A stretch of DNA of 64,000 nucleotides from JBJKSO01 sp046703825 (GCA_046703825.1 JBJKSO010000115.1:18885-82884), one strand, 5' to 3'. Counted from the stretch's first letter, positions 42,860-51,545 are shown. Made by a program: numbers and translations. The notes: a model not told the origin generated them from the sequence alone.

Positions 42860-43309
42860 GTGAGCTTGGAGGCTGAGGAGCTGAACCGCCGCCTGCTGCG
42901 AGCCCGCGACGTCATGGACCGCGCCTACTCCCGGCCGCTCGATGTCCGGGGGTTGGCGGCGGTAGCACACCTGTCTGAGGCCCACTTCATCCGGAGCTTC
43001 CGAGGCGCCTTCGGCGAGACCCCTCACCGTTACCTGCAGCGGCGGCGCGTGGAGCGTTCGATGTTTCTACTTCGCGAGACCCAGCACCGGATCACCGACA
43101 TATGCAACGACGTCGGCTTTACCAGCTTGGGTACCTTTAGCCTGACCTTCCGTGACATAGTCGGGGAGAGCCCGTCCGACTATCGGCTCGGGCACAACCC
43201 GATCGTTGCGCCGAACTGCTTTCAGATGGCTGCCACACGACCGGCCGACGCGGCATTGGCCCTCCGATCGAGCACCTTTGGAGAAGCTGAGCGCGAGGCG
43301 ACTGCCTAG
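42860..43309 (+). CDS. AraC-family transcriptional regulator (DNA-binding domain only)
   Basis: 149 residues. The whole protein is essentially the double helix-turn-helix: LDVRGLAAVAHLSEAHFIRSFR and ITDICNDVGFTSLGTFSLTFRDIVGESPSDYR (in pieces), with a ~35-residue tail. There is no sensor domain, as in MarA/SoxS-like or short Actinobacterial AraC proteins. It diverges from the SARP-type gene and is followed 41 nt later by a VOC protein in the same direction, a common pairing. Confidence 0.9.
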   Translation: MSLEAEELNRRLLRARDVMDRAYSRPLDVRGLAAVAHLSEAHFIRSFRGAFGETPHRYLQRRRVERSMFLLRETQHRITDICNDVGFTSLGTFSLTFRDIVGESPSDYRLGHNPIVAPNCFQMAATRPADAALALRSSTFGEAEREATA

Positions 43310-43350
43310 CATGCTCGCCTAAGACGCATCGCTCGCGAGGAGAGACAAGG

Positions 43351-43782
43351 ATGATCACCAAGTTCAATGTGGTCTCGCTAAAAGTCTTGGACCAGGACGA
43401 GGCGCTCGACTTCTACGTCAACAAGCTCGGCCTCGAGGTGGCCCAAGAATTCGTGCAAGGCCCGGTCCGATGGCTGACGGTGCGGGTACCCAGTGACCCG
43501 AGCACCGAGATCTACCTGGAGAAGCCGGGACCGCCAGCGCAGGACGAAGCCTCCGCTGCACAACTTCGCGAGCTGATCACCAAAGGGGCGGTCGGGTTTC
43601 TTGCCTTCAACAGCGATGACGTCCGGGCAACCTACCACCTGCTCAAGGCCCGAGGGGTCGCCGATTTCACCCAAGAACCCACCGACCACTTCTATGGCAC
43701 CGACATGGGCATCCGCGATCCGTTTGGCAACGCGATCAGGATCCTGCAGCCGGCGAAGGCGCGGCCGGCCGCCACCGCCTGA
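43351..43782 (+). CDS. VOC-family (glyoxalase-like) protein
   Basis: 143 residues, one vicinal-oxygen-chelate unit of two beta-alpha-beta-beta-beta modules: FYVNKLGLEVAQEF, VRVPSDPSTEIYLEKPG and later GTDMGIRDPFGNAIRILQP. Metal ligands appear as a Glu in IYLEKP and in the DPFGN region, but the substrate is unknown. Start ATG has AGGAGAG upstream. It is likely co-transcribed with the AraC gene. Confidence 0.85.
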   Translation: MITKFNVVSLKVLDQDEALDFYVNKLGLEVAQEFVQGPVRWLTVRVPSDPSTEIYLEKPGPPAQDEASAAQLRELITKGAVGFLAFNSDDVRATYHLLKARGVADFTQEPTDHFYGTDMGIRDPFGNAIRILQPAKARPAATA

Positions 43783-43860
43783 CCCGGTCTCCTCAGCTTC
43801 GCCGGCGACGAGGGCAGCCGCGGGGGCAACACGGACGGCACCCGTACGATCAGTCGGATC

Positions 43861-45111
43861 GTGCCTAACCCCGCGGCAGAGGCGCTGGCCGCCTTCTTCC
43901 TGGTCGCCACCCTGGCCGGAGCAGTGGTCCGCCCTCGAGGCCTGCCCGAGGTAACCATCGCGCTGCCCGCGGCCGCGATTCTGGTTTTGACCGGGGCGCT
44001 CCCGCTCGGGCAGGCCGCCCAGGAGGGAAGGGCTCTGGGCCCCACGCTGGGATTCCTAGCGGCGGTCCTGGTGCTCGCCAGCCTCTGCGATGGCTATGGC
44101 CTCTTTGAGGCTGCGGGGCGGTGGATGAGCGCTGCTTCGCGCCGAAGCCCAACCAGGCTGCTGGGGGTGGTGTTCGTGGTGGCCAGTCTCACCACCGCCG
44201 CTCTGAGCCTCGACGCCACCGTCGTTCTGCTGACGCCGGTCGTGCTGGCGACGGCGGCCCGAATGCACCTGCGCAGCCGACCGCCAGCCTACGCGTGCAC
44301 GCACCTGGCCAACACCGCCTCGCTCCTGCTGCCGATCTCCAACCTCACCAACCTGCTGGCATACCGGGCCAGCGGGCTGAGCTTCGCGAGCTTCGGCTTG
44401 ACCATGGCGCTGCCCTGGGCGGCAGCCATCGCTGTGGAGTGGCTTTTGCTCCGCCGCTTCTTCCGCTCGGACCTGGTGGGGCGCGGTCAGGCCGCGCCTC
44501 GAGAAGCGGCCGGCACGCCCTGGTACGCCCTGGCGGTGGTCCTGCTCACGCTGGGAGGGTTCTTCGCCACCTCAATCCTCGGCGTCTACCCGGCCTGGGC
44601 GGCTCTGGCGGGAGTGGTGCTGCTCGGCGTACCGGGTGTTGTCAGCCATCGAGTCCAGCTGCGGAACGTCGGAGACGCCGTGGATGTTCCCTTCCTGGCC
44701 TTCATTTTCTCGCTCGCGCTGGTGGTCCGGGCGCTTTCCCTACACGGGCTTGGGGCTGCGGTCGGACATGCGCTGCCGGCCGGCACTTCCCTCGGCAGCC
44801 TCCTCCTCACCGCCACCCTCGCCGCGGTGCTGGCCAACCTGATCAACAATCTTCCAGCGGTACTGCTGCTCTTGCCCGTGGCCAGCCTGGACGGCACCGG
44901 TTCGGTGTTGGCCGTGCTCATCGGCGTCAACGTCGGACCCAACCTAACCTACGTCGGGTCGTTGGCTACCTTGCTGTGGCGGCGGGTGCTGCGCCAGCGA
45001 GGGGCTGACTTGCCCGTTTCTGAGTTCCTGCGGCTGGGTGCGGTGACGGTACCGCCGGTGCTGGTCGCCTCCACCCTGGCGCTGTGGCTGTCGCTTCGGC
45101 TGGTGGGATGA
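43861..45111 (+). CDS. ArsB/SLC13-type anion or arsenite permease
   Basis: 416 residues with about ten to twelve helices of the ion-transporter (IT) superfamily. The paired re-entrant motifs are visible: SLDATVVLLTPVVLATA with NTASLLLPISNLTNLLAY in the first half and NLINNLPAVLLLLPVA with IGVNVGPNLTYVGSLATLLW in the second. These are typical of ArsB and related carriers. No arsenic regulator or ArsC is nearby, so the substrate is open. The start is GTG 43861. A Usp-domain gene follows seven bases after its stop. Confidence 0.85.
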   Translation: MPNPAAEALAAFFLVATLAGAVVRPRGLPEVTIALPAAAILVLTGALPLGQAAQEGRALGPTLGFLAAVLVLASLCDGYGLFEAAGRWMSAASRRSPTRLLGVVFVVASLTTAALSLDATVVLLTPVVLATAARMHLRSRPPAYACTHLANTASLLLPISNLTNLLAYRASGLSFASFGLTMALPWAAAIAVEWLLLRRFFRSDLVGRGQAAPREAAGTPWYALAVVLLTLGGFFATSILGVYPAWAALAGVVLLGVPGVVSHRVQLRNVGDAVDVPFLAFIFSLALVVRALSLHGLGAAVGHALPAGTSLGSLLLTATLAAVLANLINNLPAVLLLLPVASLDGTGSVLAVLIGVNVGPNLTYVGSLATLLWRRVLRQRGADLPVSEFLRLGAVTVPPVLVASTLALWLSLRLVG

Positions 45112-45118
45112 TCCCCGG

Positions 45119-45628
45119 GTGCACGTGGTGGTTTGGCTGGTTGAGGGCACCTGGCAGGGATGCCTGAAAGCGGCCGCGCCGCGCATCCGTGACGCTGACC
45201 GGCTCACCCTCCTGCACGTCTCGCCCGGCGCCGTCGGAGCCGCGGCCGGAGCTGCGGCCGACGCTCTGTTCGGACGTACGCACCGCCCGCAGCCGGCGCC
45301 GGTGGACTGGGAGCAGGTTGAGGACCAAGAGGCGGCGAGTCTGCTCGCCCGGGCGGCCCAAGTGCTGGGGCGACCGGAGGCCGAAAAACTCCTGCTCAAG
45401 GGGCGGCCAGAGCGGGAGGTACTCCAGCTGGCCGACGGCGCCGACCTCTTGGTGCTGGCCCGCGACGGCGACCGGGTCCGGCTGGGACCGCGCAGCCTGG
45501 GGCCGGCAACCCGCTTTGTGGTGGACCACGCTCCCTGCGACGTTCTGCTGGTGTGGCCCCATGACCCGCCTGGCCTGGAATCGATTCCGGCCCCGGAGCC
45601 GCACGGCCGGCGTCCGCCTCACCACTAA
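45119..45628 (+). CDS. universal stress protein-like (UspA fold)
   Basis: 169 residues: HVVVWLVEGTWQGCLKAAAP at the first strand, RLTLLHVSP, LLLKGRPEREVLQLADGADLLVLARDGD and SLGPATRFVVDHAPCDVLLVWP, all as in UspA-like domains. The ATP loop G-x2-G-x9-G-S is degenerate (DRVRLGPRSLG), so nucleotide binding is doubtful. It is coupled to the ArsB-type permease and may regulate it. After it, 45629-45823 has no gene. Confidence 0.7.
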   Translation: MHVVVWLVEGTWQGCLKAAAPRIRDADRLTLLHVSPGAVGAAAGAAADALFGRTHRPQPAPVDWEQVEDQEAASLLARAAQVLGRPEAEKLLLKGRPEREVLQLADGADLLVLARDGDRVRLGPRSLGPATRFVVDHAPCDVLLVWPHDPPGLESIPAPEPHGRRPPHH

Positions 45629-45823
45629 CAGGTCGGCGGGCGCGCCTCGCTCAGCGCGAAGCACTTCGCTCGGGCGGCGATCCCGGGATTCCAATAGGAT
45701 GCTGCCGGTTCGTGCCGTCTTCTTTCGGCGCCCCAGACGTAGACCGCCTCCAGGCAGGGTAGATGCACGCGCCCAAGAGCTCGAGCTCAATCCAGGCAGC
45801 TTCGCCCCGACCACACCACGGCT

Positions 45824-47122
45824 TTGGCTGAACCACGGCCTCCGGCCGACGGCCTCGGCCCCGAAGCCGCCCTGCCGAGCCGATTCGGGGACTTCAGAAT
45901 GCGGGTGCTCCAACCGGACTCCGGGGGCGGAGGTGAGCTGGTTGCGCTGATCCGCGGCGACCCCAGCTCCGGAGCCACTCCGTTAGTGCGGCTGCACTCG
46001 GAGTGCCTGACTGGGGACGCGTTGGGGTCGCTGCGCTGCGATTGCGGCGAGCAGCTGCAGGCGGCCCTGATGGCGATCGGGCGCGAGCCCTGGGGAGCCG
46101 TGGTCTACCTCCGTCAGGAGGGGCGGGGGATTGGTCTAGCCGACAAGGCCCGCGCCTACGCCTTGCAGGACCGCGGCTTGGACACGGTGCAGGCCAACCA
46201 GGCCCTGGGGCTGCCGGTGGATGCTCGCGACTACCGGCAGGCGGCGCGGGCGCTGCGCGACCTGGGGATGACCCGCATCAGACTGCTCAGCAACAACCCA
46301 GGCAAGGTTGCGGCCCTGCGGGAACTGGGGGTGGAGGTCGTGGAGCGCGCCCCGCTCGAGGTCGGCGCAGGCCCCCACAACCGCGGCTACCTGCTCACCA
46401 AAGCGCGCCGAATGCACCACCGGCTCCGCCAGTTCGATGAGACGGGAGCGCCCAAGGCGCTGCGCCGCCCCCGGGTCACCCTTCACTGGGCTCAGACCTT
46501 GGACGGTCGGATCGCCACCCGTACCGGAGACTCGCGCTGGGTGGGCGGTCCGCCCTCGCTCAGCCTTGCCCACGAGTTGCGCGCGAACCACGACGCGGTG
46601 CTGGTGGGAGCGGGCACGGTGGTCGCCGACGACCCCCAGCTCACCGTCCGGCTGGTGCCCGGCCCCTCCCCCCTCCGGGTCGTGGCCGACGCCCGGCTGC
46701 GGGTGCCGCTGACCTCCCGGATCTTTCGAGAACCGGACGCCATCACCCTGGTGGCAACCACGCGGGAGTCGGATCCGCACCGGCGTCAGGCCCTGAGCGA
46801 GATGGGGGTTGGGGTCCTCCTGCTGGAGGAGGATCATCGCGGTCAGGTGTCGCTGCAGCAGCTCATGGCACGACTGGTGGAACTCGGCGTACACCGCCTG
46901 CTGGTCGAGGGAGGGGCGCAGATCATCACAAGCCTGCTTGCGCTGAGACTGATCGACCGCTTGGTGGTGTGCATCGCCCCCCGCATCAGCGGTGCGGGCT
47001 TGGACGCAGTTGGCGATCTTCAGCTCAGCCGACTGGCCGACGCGCTGCAGTTCGAGGAATCCTCATTCACGTCGCTTGGCCGTGACCTCATCTTTGACGG
47101 AAAGCTCAGCCGCCGCGACTGA
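45824..47122 (+). CDS. ribA: GTP cyclohydrolase II fused to RibD-type reductase domain
   Basis: 432 residues in two domains. Residues about 20-200 are GTP cyclohydrolase II: Zn ligands C61, C72 and C74 in HSECLTGDALGSLRCDCG, YLRQEGRGIGL, and NNPGKVAAL. Residues about 213-430 are the RibD C-terminal reductase: HWAQTLDGRIATRTGDS, HDAVLVGAGTVVADDPQLTVR and LLVEGGAQI. The RibD deaminase domain is missing. The likely product is the reduced 2,5-diamino-6-ribitylamino-pyrimidinone phosphate, as in the fungal/archaeal order of riboflavin synthesis. The start is TTG 45824. The next gene overlaps its end. Confidence 0.9.
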   Translation: MAEPRPPADGLGPEAALPSRFGDFRMRVLQPDSGGGGELVALIRGDPSSGATPLVRLHSECLTGDALGSLRCDCGEQLQAALMAIGREPWGAVVYLRQEGRGIGLADKARAYALQDRGLDTVQANQALGLPVDARDYRQAARALRDLGMTRIRLLSNNPGKVAALRELGVEVVERAPLEVGAGPHNRGYLLTKARRMHHRLRQFDETGAPKALRRPRVTLHWAQTLDGRIATRTGDSRWVGGPPSLSLAHELRANHDAVLVGAGTVVADDPQLTVRLVPGPSPLRVVADARLRVPLTSRIFREPDAITLVATTRESDPHRRQALSEMGVGVLLLEEDHRGQVSLQQLMARLVELGVHRLLVEGGAQIITSLLALRLIDRLVVCIAPRISGAGLDAVGDLQLSRLADALQFEESSFTSLGRDLIFDGKLSRRD

Positions 47123-48152
47123 TCCCGGGAGCCGCCGAGCCACCGCGGTCTGGTTCGTCGGTCCGGGAGAGGTCGAGCTGCGACAAGAGCCGCTGCCAGC
47201 GCCGGGACCGGACCAGATCGTGGTCCGCACGCTCGCCTCGGGCATCAGCGCCGGCAGCGAGCTGTTGGCTTTGCGCGGTCAGATCCCCGCCGGGCTGGAG
47301 CTGGATCTGCCCACCCTGGACGGAACCTTCGCGCTGCCCCTCAAGTACGGCTACGCGAGCGTTGGCCGGGTCGAGGAGCTGGGCGAGGCCGTCTCGGAGC
47401 TGCACCCGGGACAGCTGGTATTCGTCCACCACCCGCATCAGGACAGCTACTTGGTCCCCGCACGGCTGGCGATCCCGCTGCCGGCCGGGCTGGCGCCCGA
47501 GGTGGGGGTGCTGCTGGCCAACCTGGAGACGGCGGTGACTGCGATCCTGGACGCGCGGCCGCGCCTGGGTGATCGGGCCGTGATCTTCGGTCAAGGAGTG
47601 GTGGGGCTGCTCCTCTTGCTGCTGCTCCGGCGTTGTGGCGCGGCAAGCGTGACCACCGTCGACCCCGAGCCGGTGCGCCGGACGCTCTCGGTCCAACTCG
47701 GGGCTGACTCCTCGCTGGCACCCGGGCCTGAGCTGCCGGGTTTGGTCCAAGCTGCCACCGGGGGTATGGGTGCCGACCTGGTACTGGATGCCAGCGGTAG
47801 CCCGGAAGCGCTCGATCTGGCGATCGCCTGTGCCGGGTTCCAGGCCACCGTCTGCGTCGTCTCCTGGTTCGGAGCCAAAGCGGTGCCGCTGCACCTGGGC
47901 GAGGCATTCCACCGTGGGCGCCTGCGCCTGCTCGCCACTCAGGTGTCGCGGCTGGATCCGGCGCTCACCGAGCGCTGGGACCGTCAGCGTCGGCTGGAAT
48001 TGTGCCTGCAACTGCTGCGCGAGCTGCCGCTGGACCGGCTGGTCTCGCACCGCGTTCCTTTGGCCCGGGCAGCCCGTGCCTACCAACTGCTCCAGGAAAA
48101 CCCGGCCCAAGCCATCCAGGTGGTCCTGACTTATGGGGGTGACGGTGTTTGA
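47082..48152 (+). CDS. MDR-family dehydrogenase lacking the zinc cysteine
   Basis: About 356 residues, medium-chain dehydrogenase/reductase: substrate domain AVWFVGPGEVELRQEPLPAPGPD, Rossmann loop IFGQGVVGLLLLLLLRR and C-terminal RVPLARAARAYQLLQENP. Where zinc alcohol dehydrogenases have C-x-G-x-D/E it reads SGISAGSE, so the catalytic zinc ligand Cys is Ser. Relatives of this subgroup are often named 'zinc-binding alcohol dehydrogenase' but act without zinc. GTG 47082 or TTG 47094 are candidate starts, both inside the ribA fusion. The end overlaps the PTPS-like gene by 20 nt. Confidence 0.85.
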   Translation: MTSSLTESSAAATDPGSRRATAVWFVGPGEVELRQEPLPAPGPDQIVVRTLASGISAGSELLALRGQIPAGLELDLPTLDGTFALPLKYGYASVGRVEELGEAVSELHPGQLVFVHHPHQDSYLVPARLAIPLPAGLAPEVGVLLANLETAVTAILDARPRLGDRAVIFGQGVVGLLLLLLLRRCGAASVTTVDPEPVRRTLSVQLGADSSLAPGPELPGLVQAATGGMGADLVLDASGSPEALDLAIACAGFQATVCVVSWFGAKAVPLHLGEAFHRGRLRLLATQVSRLDPALTERWDRQRRLELCLQLLRELPLDRLVSHRVPLARAARAYQLLQENPAQAIQVVLTYGGDGV

Positions 48153-48522
48153 GGTGGGCGTTACGGTGGGCTTCTCCGCCGCCCATCGCCTCCGGGGCGA
48201 ATTCGGGCCGGCTTCCAGGTTGCACGGGCACAGCTACCGGGTGACTGTAACCGTGAGCGGAGAGCGCCTGGACGAGTCAGGAGCCCTCTACGACGCGGGC
48301 GAATTGCGGCGACTGGTCGGCCAGCTGTGCAACCAGCTCGACTATCGCGATCTCGATGCGCTCGAGCCTCCCCTCGCCGGCAACACCACCGCCGAGCGGC
48401 TGGCTGAGTTCTTCGTCGAGCGGCTGGCACCGCAGCTGGCCGGCTCCGGCCTCCACGAGGTGGCCGCGACAGTGCGTGAGTCAGAAGACGTCCACGCCAG
48501 CCTGCGGCGCGCCTTGGCATAG
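48133..48522 (+). CDS. 6-pyruvoyl-tetrahydropterin synthase/QueD-fold protein with altered active site
   Basis: 129 residues of the T-fold PTPS family. Zinc ligands H18, H31 and H33 (SAAHRL and RLHGHSY) and the pterin-anchoring Glu (VRESED, about E116) are kept, with NTTAERLAEFF also typical. The catalytic Cys normally four residues before HGH is Ala27, and the usual LDH dyad reads LDY (Tyr71). So neither canonical 6-pyruvoyl nor 6-carboxy-tetrahydropterin synthesis is expected. It may bind and act on a pteridine or pyrimidine made by its neighbours. Confidence 0.88.
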   Translation: MGVTVFEVGVTVGFSAAHRLRGEFGPASRLHGHSYRVTVTVSGERLDESGALYDAGELRRLVGQLCNQLDYRDLDALEPPLAGNTTAERLAEFFVERLAPQLAGSGLHEVAATVRESEDVHASLRRALA

Positions 48523-48525
48523 TCC

Positions 48526-49560
48526 GTGCCCCTGCGCCTGACCCTGGTCACCGTGGGCCCGCCGGGCCAGGTCAGCGGGGGACACCTGTTCAATCAGCGC
48601 ATGGCCGACCTCGCCTCCGCCGCCGACGCCAAGGTGCGCATCTACCGATTGCCTTCTCTTCTCTCCGGCGCCTGGCCGGTCGGCGACGGTGCCGATCTCA
48701 TGCTGGTCGACAGCCTGGCTGCGGCCCGAGCCGGTGCTACTACTCCCGGGGCGCCCTGGCTGGGTCTGGTTCACCAGCCCCCGGGTGGCTGGGTTGTAGC
48801 CTGGTCGGTGCGCCGTATGCGAGCTGGGCTCGACCGCCGGGCGTACCGGCGCATGCTCGGCTGCATCACCCCCAGCCGGAGCGTGGCCGCCGAGCTGCTG
48901 GGGATGGGCCTGGCGGCCTCGAGGCTCGGCGTGGTTGCTCCGGGGGTCGAATTTGTTCCCGGGGCAGGCTCGCGCCACTCCCGGATTGGCCGAGAGCTGG
49001 CTGTGGTGGCGGCCGCGGCCTGGCTGCCGCGCAAGGGCATCCTTCCTCTGCTGCGGGCGTTTGCGCAGCTGCCCGCCGGCAGTGCCGTGCTCCACCTGGC
49101 CGGGGATCAGAACGTCAACCCGGCCTACCGGCGGCGGGTGTGGAGGCTGCTTGAGCGCCCGCAGCTTCGCGATCGGGTCGTGGTGCACGGGGTAGTTCCG
49201 CCTGAACGCATGGGCCACCTCTACGCCACCTGCGATCTCTTCGCCCTGCCCAGCGTCCGCGAGCCCTACGGGATGGCGTACGCGGAAGCCATGGCCCACG
49301 GACTTCCACTCGTCGGCTGGAGGTCGGGTAATCTGCCCTGGCTCTGCCGCCACGGCGGAGAGGGGCTGTTGGTGCCCCGGGGCGACGTGGCCGGCCTGGC
49401 GTTCGCCCTGGAGCGACTTTGCCGCGATCGTCCACTGCTGAACCGGCTCGCCGAAGCCGCCCGGCGGCGGGCCGCAGCCATGCCCAGCTGGCCCGAGACG
49501 GCCACCCGGTTCTTCGCCGAGGTCCGCCGACTTGGTCGGCTTGGGCCCCCGGGGACATAG
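48526..49560 (+). CDS. family 4 glycosyltransferase
   Basis: 344 residues, GT-B fold. The C-terminal donor domain has the retaining GT4 motif REPYGMAYAEAMAHGLPLVG, and VVAAAAWLPRKGILPLLRAFAQLP marks the domain start. The sugar donor is a nucleotide sugar that cannot be named. The start is GTG, three bases after the PTPS stop, and the gene overlaps the end of the HAD open frame. The tight setting suggests that it glycosylates the small molecule made by the preceding genes rather than an envelope polymer. Confidence 0.88.
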   Translation: MPLRLTLVTVGPPGQVSGGHLFNQRMADLASAADAKVRIYRLPSLLSGAWPVGDGADLMLVDSLAAARAGATTPGAPWLGLVHQPPGGWVVAWSVRRMRAGLDRRAYRRMLGCITPSRSVAAELLGMGLAASRLGVVAPGVEFVPGAGSRHSRIGRELAVVAAAAWLPRKGILPLLRAFAQLPAGSAVLHLAGDQNVNPAYRRRVWRLLERPQLRDRVVVHGVVPPERMGHLYATCDLFALPSVREPYGMAYAEAMAHGLPLVGWRSGNLPWLCRHGGEGLLVPRGDVAGLAFALERLCRDRPLLNRLAEAARRRAAAMPSWPETATRFFAEVRRLGRLGPPGT

Positions 49561-49576
49561 CGCCGACAATTCCAGG

Positions 49577-50275
49577 ATGGTGCGCGCGCTGGTCTTCGAC
49601 TTCGACGGGTTGATCGTCGAGACTGAGCTACCGCTGTTCCAAGCGTGGCAGCGGATCTACTTCGACCACGGGCTGGAGCTCGCCGAGGCCGAATGGGCGA
49701 CCCTGCTGGGCGGCGACGCCGAAGCCACCTTTGACCCGACGGCAGAGCTGCGCTCACGATCGGGCGCCACCACCACCGATCGGGAGCTGCAGCTCGCGGT
49801 GGCCGCGTACTACGAGCAGCTGACCACCGAGCAGAGACTCAGCGATGGGGTCCAGTCCTATCTCGACGATGCGCGCCAGCTGGGGCTGGGGGTGGCGATC
49901 GCCTCCAGCTCCTCGCGCGATTGGATCGAGCGGCATCTGTTGCGGCTCGGGGTGAACGGCGCCTGGAGCGCCGTGGTCTGTCGCGAGGACGTGCAGCGGG
50001 TCAAGCCGGATCCTGAGCTGTACGCCCTCGCCTGCCGCTACCTGGGCACCGAGCCCGGCGACGCGCTGGCCCTGGAGGACTCCAGCAACGGCGTCCGCGC
50101 CGCCAAGGCGGCGGGACTGCTTTGCGCGGCGGTCCCGACCCGCATGACCGGGGGCCAAGATTTCAGCCAAGCAGATCTCATCCTCCCCTCACTACGGGAG
50201 GTGCCGCTGCGCGCCCTCCTGGAAAGACTGGAATGGCCTGCGAGAACCGCCGGCGCCGACCGGCGCCGGCTTTGA
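49577..50275 (+). CDS. HAD-superfamily phosphatase (beta-phosphoglucomutase/Gph-like)
   Basis: About 232 residues. Motif 1 is FDFDGLIVETE (DxD), motif 2 SSSSRDW, motif 3 Lys in VKPDPELY and motif 4 LEDSSNG, with a helical cap. ATG 49577 is chosen over the earlier frame opening. Some HAD enzymes remove the phosphate from 5-amino-6-ribitylaminouracil phosphate in riboflavin synthesis, and here a HAD follows a GTP cyclohydrolase II/reductase, so an equivalent dephosphorylation is plausible. Confidence 0.9.
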   Translation: MVRALVFDFDGLIVETELPLFQAWQRIYFDHGLELAEAEWATLLGGDAEATFDPTAELRSRSGATTTDRELQLAVAAYYEQLTTEQRLSDGVQSYLDDARQLGLGVAIASSSSRDWIERHLLRLGVNGAWSAVVCREDVQRVKPDPELYALACRYLGTEPGDALALEDSSNGVRAAKAAGLLCAAVPTRMTGGQDFSQADLILPSLREVPLRALLERLEWPARTAGADRRRL

Positions 50276-50589
50276 GGTGAGCCCCCGCGTCACACCGTCC
50301 GACATCGCACCGGGCTCGCCACAGCCGAGATCGGCAGGGTGGCCACGTCGGTCCCCAGGTCACGGGCTCCTCGACACCCTAGAGCCAGCCCGGTTTGTCT
50401 CGTAGACATGCACTTCACCTTGTCTCGTGCAACCCGCGCCATCTGCCGACCCCCGTCTGGCTCATCCGCCCCCACGTCAGTGGCTTCCCGTAGTCGCCCA
50501 ACCGTAGCCCACACGCTCGGTGTCCACAGCGCCGACGAAACCCACGCCCGGTGAGGGCGTGATTCCCGAGCAACCCGAACGTGGAGCTC
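50276..50589. other. non-coding stretch with TTGTCTCGT repeats
   Basis: About 310 bases without a credible gene. TTGTCTCGT occurs at 50395-50403 and 50420-50428, 25 nt apart, and GTCT-cgt-AGAC forms a small dyad around the first. The reverse strand reads as an Arg/Cys-rich short frame of non-protein character. It may be the 3' region of two facing operons or the remnant of a mobile RNA element; I have no firm identification. Confidence 0.3.
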
Positions 50590-51507
50590 CTATCCGAGGA
50601 GGCGGTCCAACGTTGCCTCAAGCTCGCCGGCGGCGACCTGGCCTCGCACGGCTCGATTCAAAGCTCCGATGACAAGGATGGTGCGCCGCGTTTCGTCAAA
50701 GCTGGGAGGGAGTGGGCCCCCGGAGAGGTAGCCGCCAAACACAGCCTCAGCGTCGTCGTGGTCGGGCCAGGGTCGAAAGTCGAAAGCGGGGTGGCTGCGG
50801 TAGGCGTCGCCGAAGTCGATCAGCCCGCTGAAGCCGCCGGTAGACGGGTCCACGAAGGTGTGCTCTGGCCCGGGGTTTGAGTGCAGGCTCACCGGCTCGG
50901 TATCTTCTTCGGCCACTGCCAGGCGCTCTTCGGCGATCCGCCGGACCGCGATCCTTCCGGCAAGCTCGGTATCGGAGTCGAAGGCGGCGGCGAGCCGCTC
51001 GAAGGCGGCGGCGATCCGGGCTCGCGACTCGGCGGCTTGCCGGTCTCCGGGTAGGAGCGCGCTGGCCTCGAAGGCCGACTGATCGACAAGGTGAATCATG
51101 CGGAGAGTGCGGCCGAGCTCGGTCAGGACGCGGCGGCGCTCTTCGGGAGAAATGGTCGTGTGCAGTAGAGCCGAGCCGGGGATCCTGGTGAGGCAGAGGT
51201 ACTCGATCCCCTCAACCTCGCCGTGGCCGAGCACCCGAGGCACGGGGAAGTCGCCCCAGCGGTGCAGCTCGACCAGGAAGAAGGCCTCCTTGGCGAGGCT
51301 GGTGCGGGGCCGCAGACGGTGCGGCCGCTGGGTCTTCACGACCAGACCGCCTTCGAGGAAATAGGCACGGGCCTCGCCCCCGGACTCATCGACGGTCAAA
51401 AGCCGCCCGGCGTCGGCCACATGGCGTCGCGCGGCTTGCACAACCACCTGCTCGTCGAGCACGGGGTCGGGGGCATCCGGCTGGAGGTAGATGTCGGCGA
51501 AGACCAC
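50590..51507 (-). CDS. APH-fold kinase-like protein with altered catalytic motif
   Basis: 305 residues of the aminoglycoside/choline phosphotransferase fold: AKEAFFLVELHRWGDFPVPRVLG, ILGRTLRMIHLVD-type middle and LIDFGDAYRSHPAFDF (Mg-binding DFG). The catalytic loop, usually HGD followed by an Asn five residues on, reads LHSNPGPEHTFVD: the base Asp is Asn and the Mg-binding Asn is His. It may bind without phosphorylating, or use another residue. GTG start. It follows two ABC exporter genes in the same direction with a 38-nt gap, so the three form an operon, perhaps for export of or resistance to a small molecule. Confidence 0.8.
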   Translation of the reverse strand: MVFADIYLQPDAPDPVLDEQVVVQAARRHVADAGRLLTVDESGGEARAYFLEGGLVVKTQRPHRLRPRTSLAKEAFFLVELHRWGDFPVPRVLGHGEVEGIEYLCLTRIPGSALLHTTISPEERRRVLTELGRTLRMIHLVDQSAFEASALLPGDRQAAESRARIAAAFERLAAAFDSDTELAGRIAVRRIAEERLAVAEEDTEPVSLHSNPGPEHTFVDPSTGGFSGLIDFGDAYRSHPAFDFRPWPDHDDAEAVFGGYLSGGPLPPSFDETRRTILVIGALNRAVRGQVAAGELEATLDRLLG

Positions 51508-51545
51508 CGAGCGTGGACCCTAACGCATTGGGGTGGTCGGTGATC

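Noticed and set aside
45119..45628. Usp-like gene as part of the pterin/pyrimidine cluster
   Set aside because: It is coupled to the permease and separated from the cluster by 195 nt.
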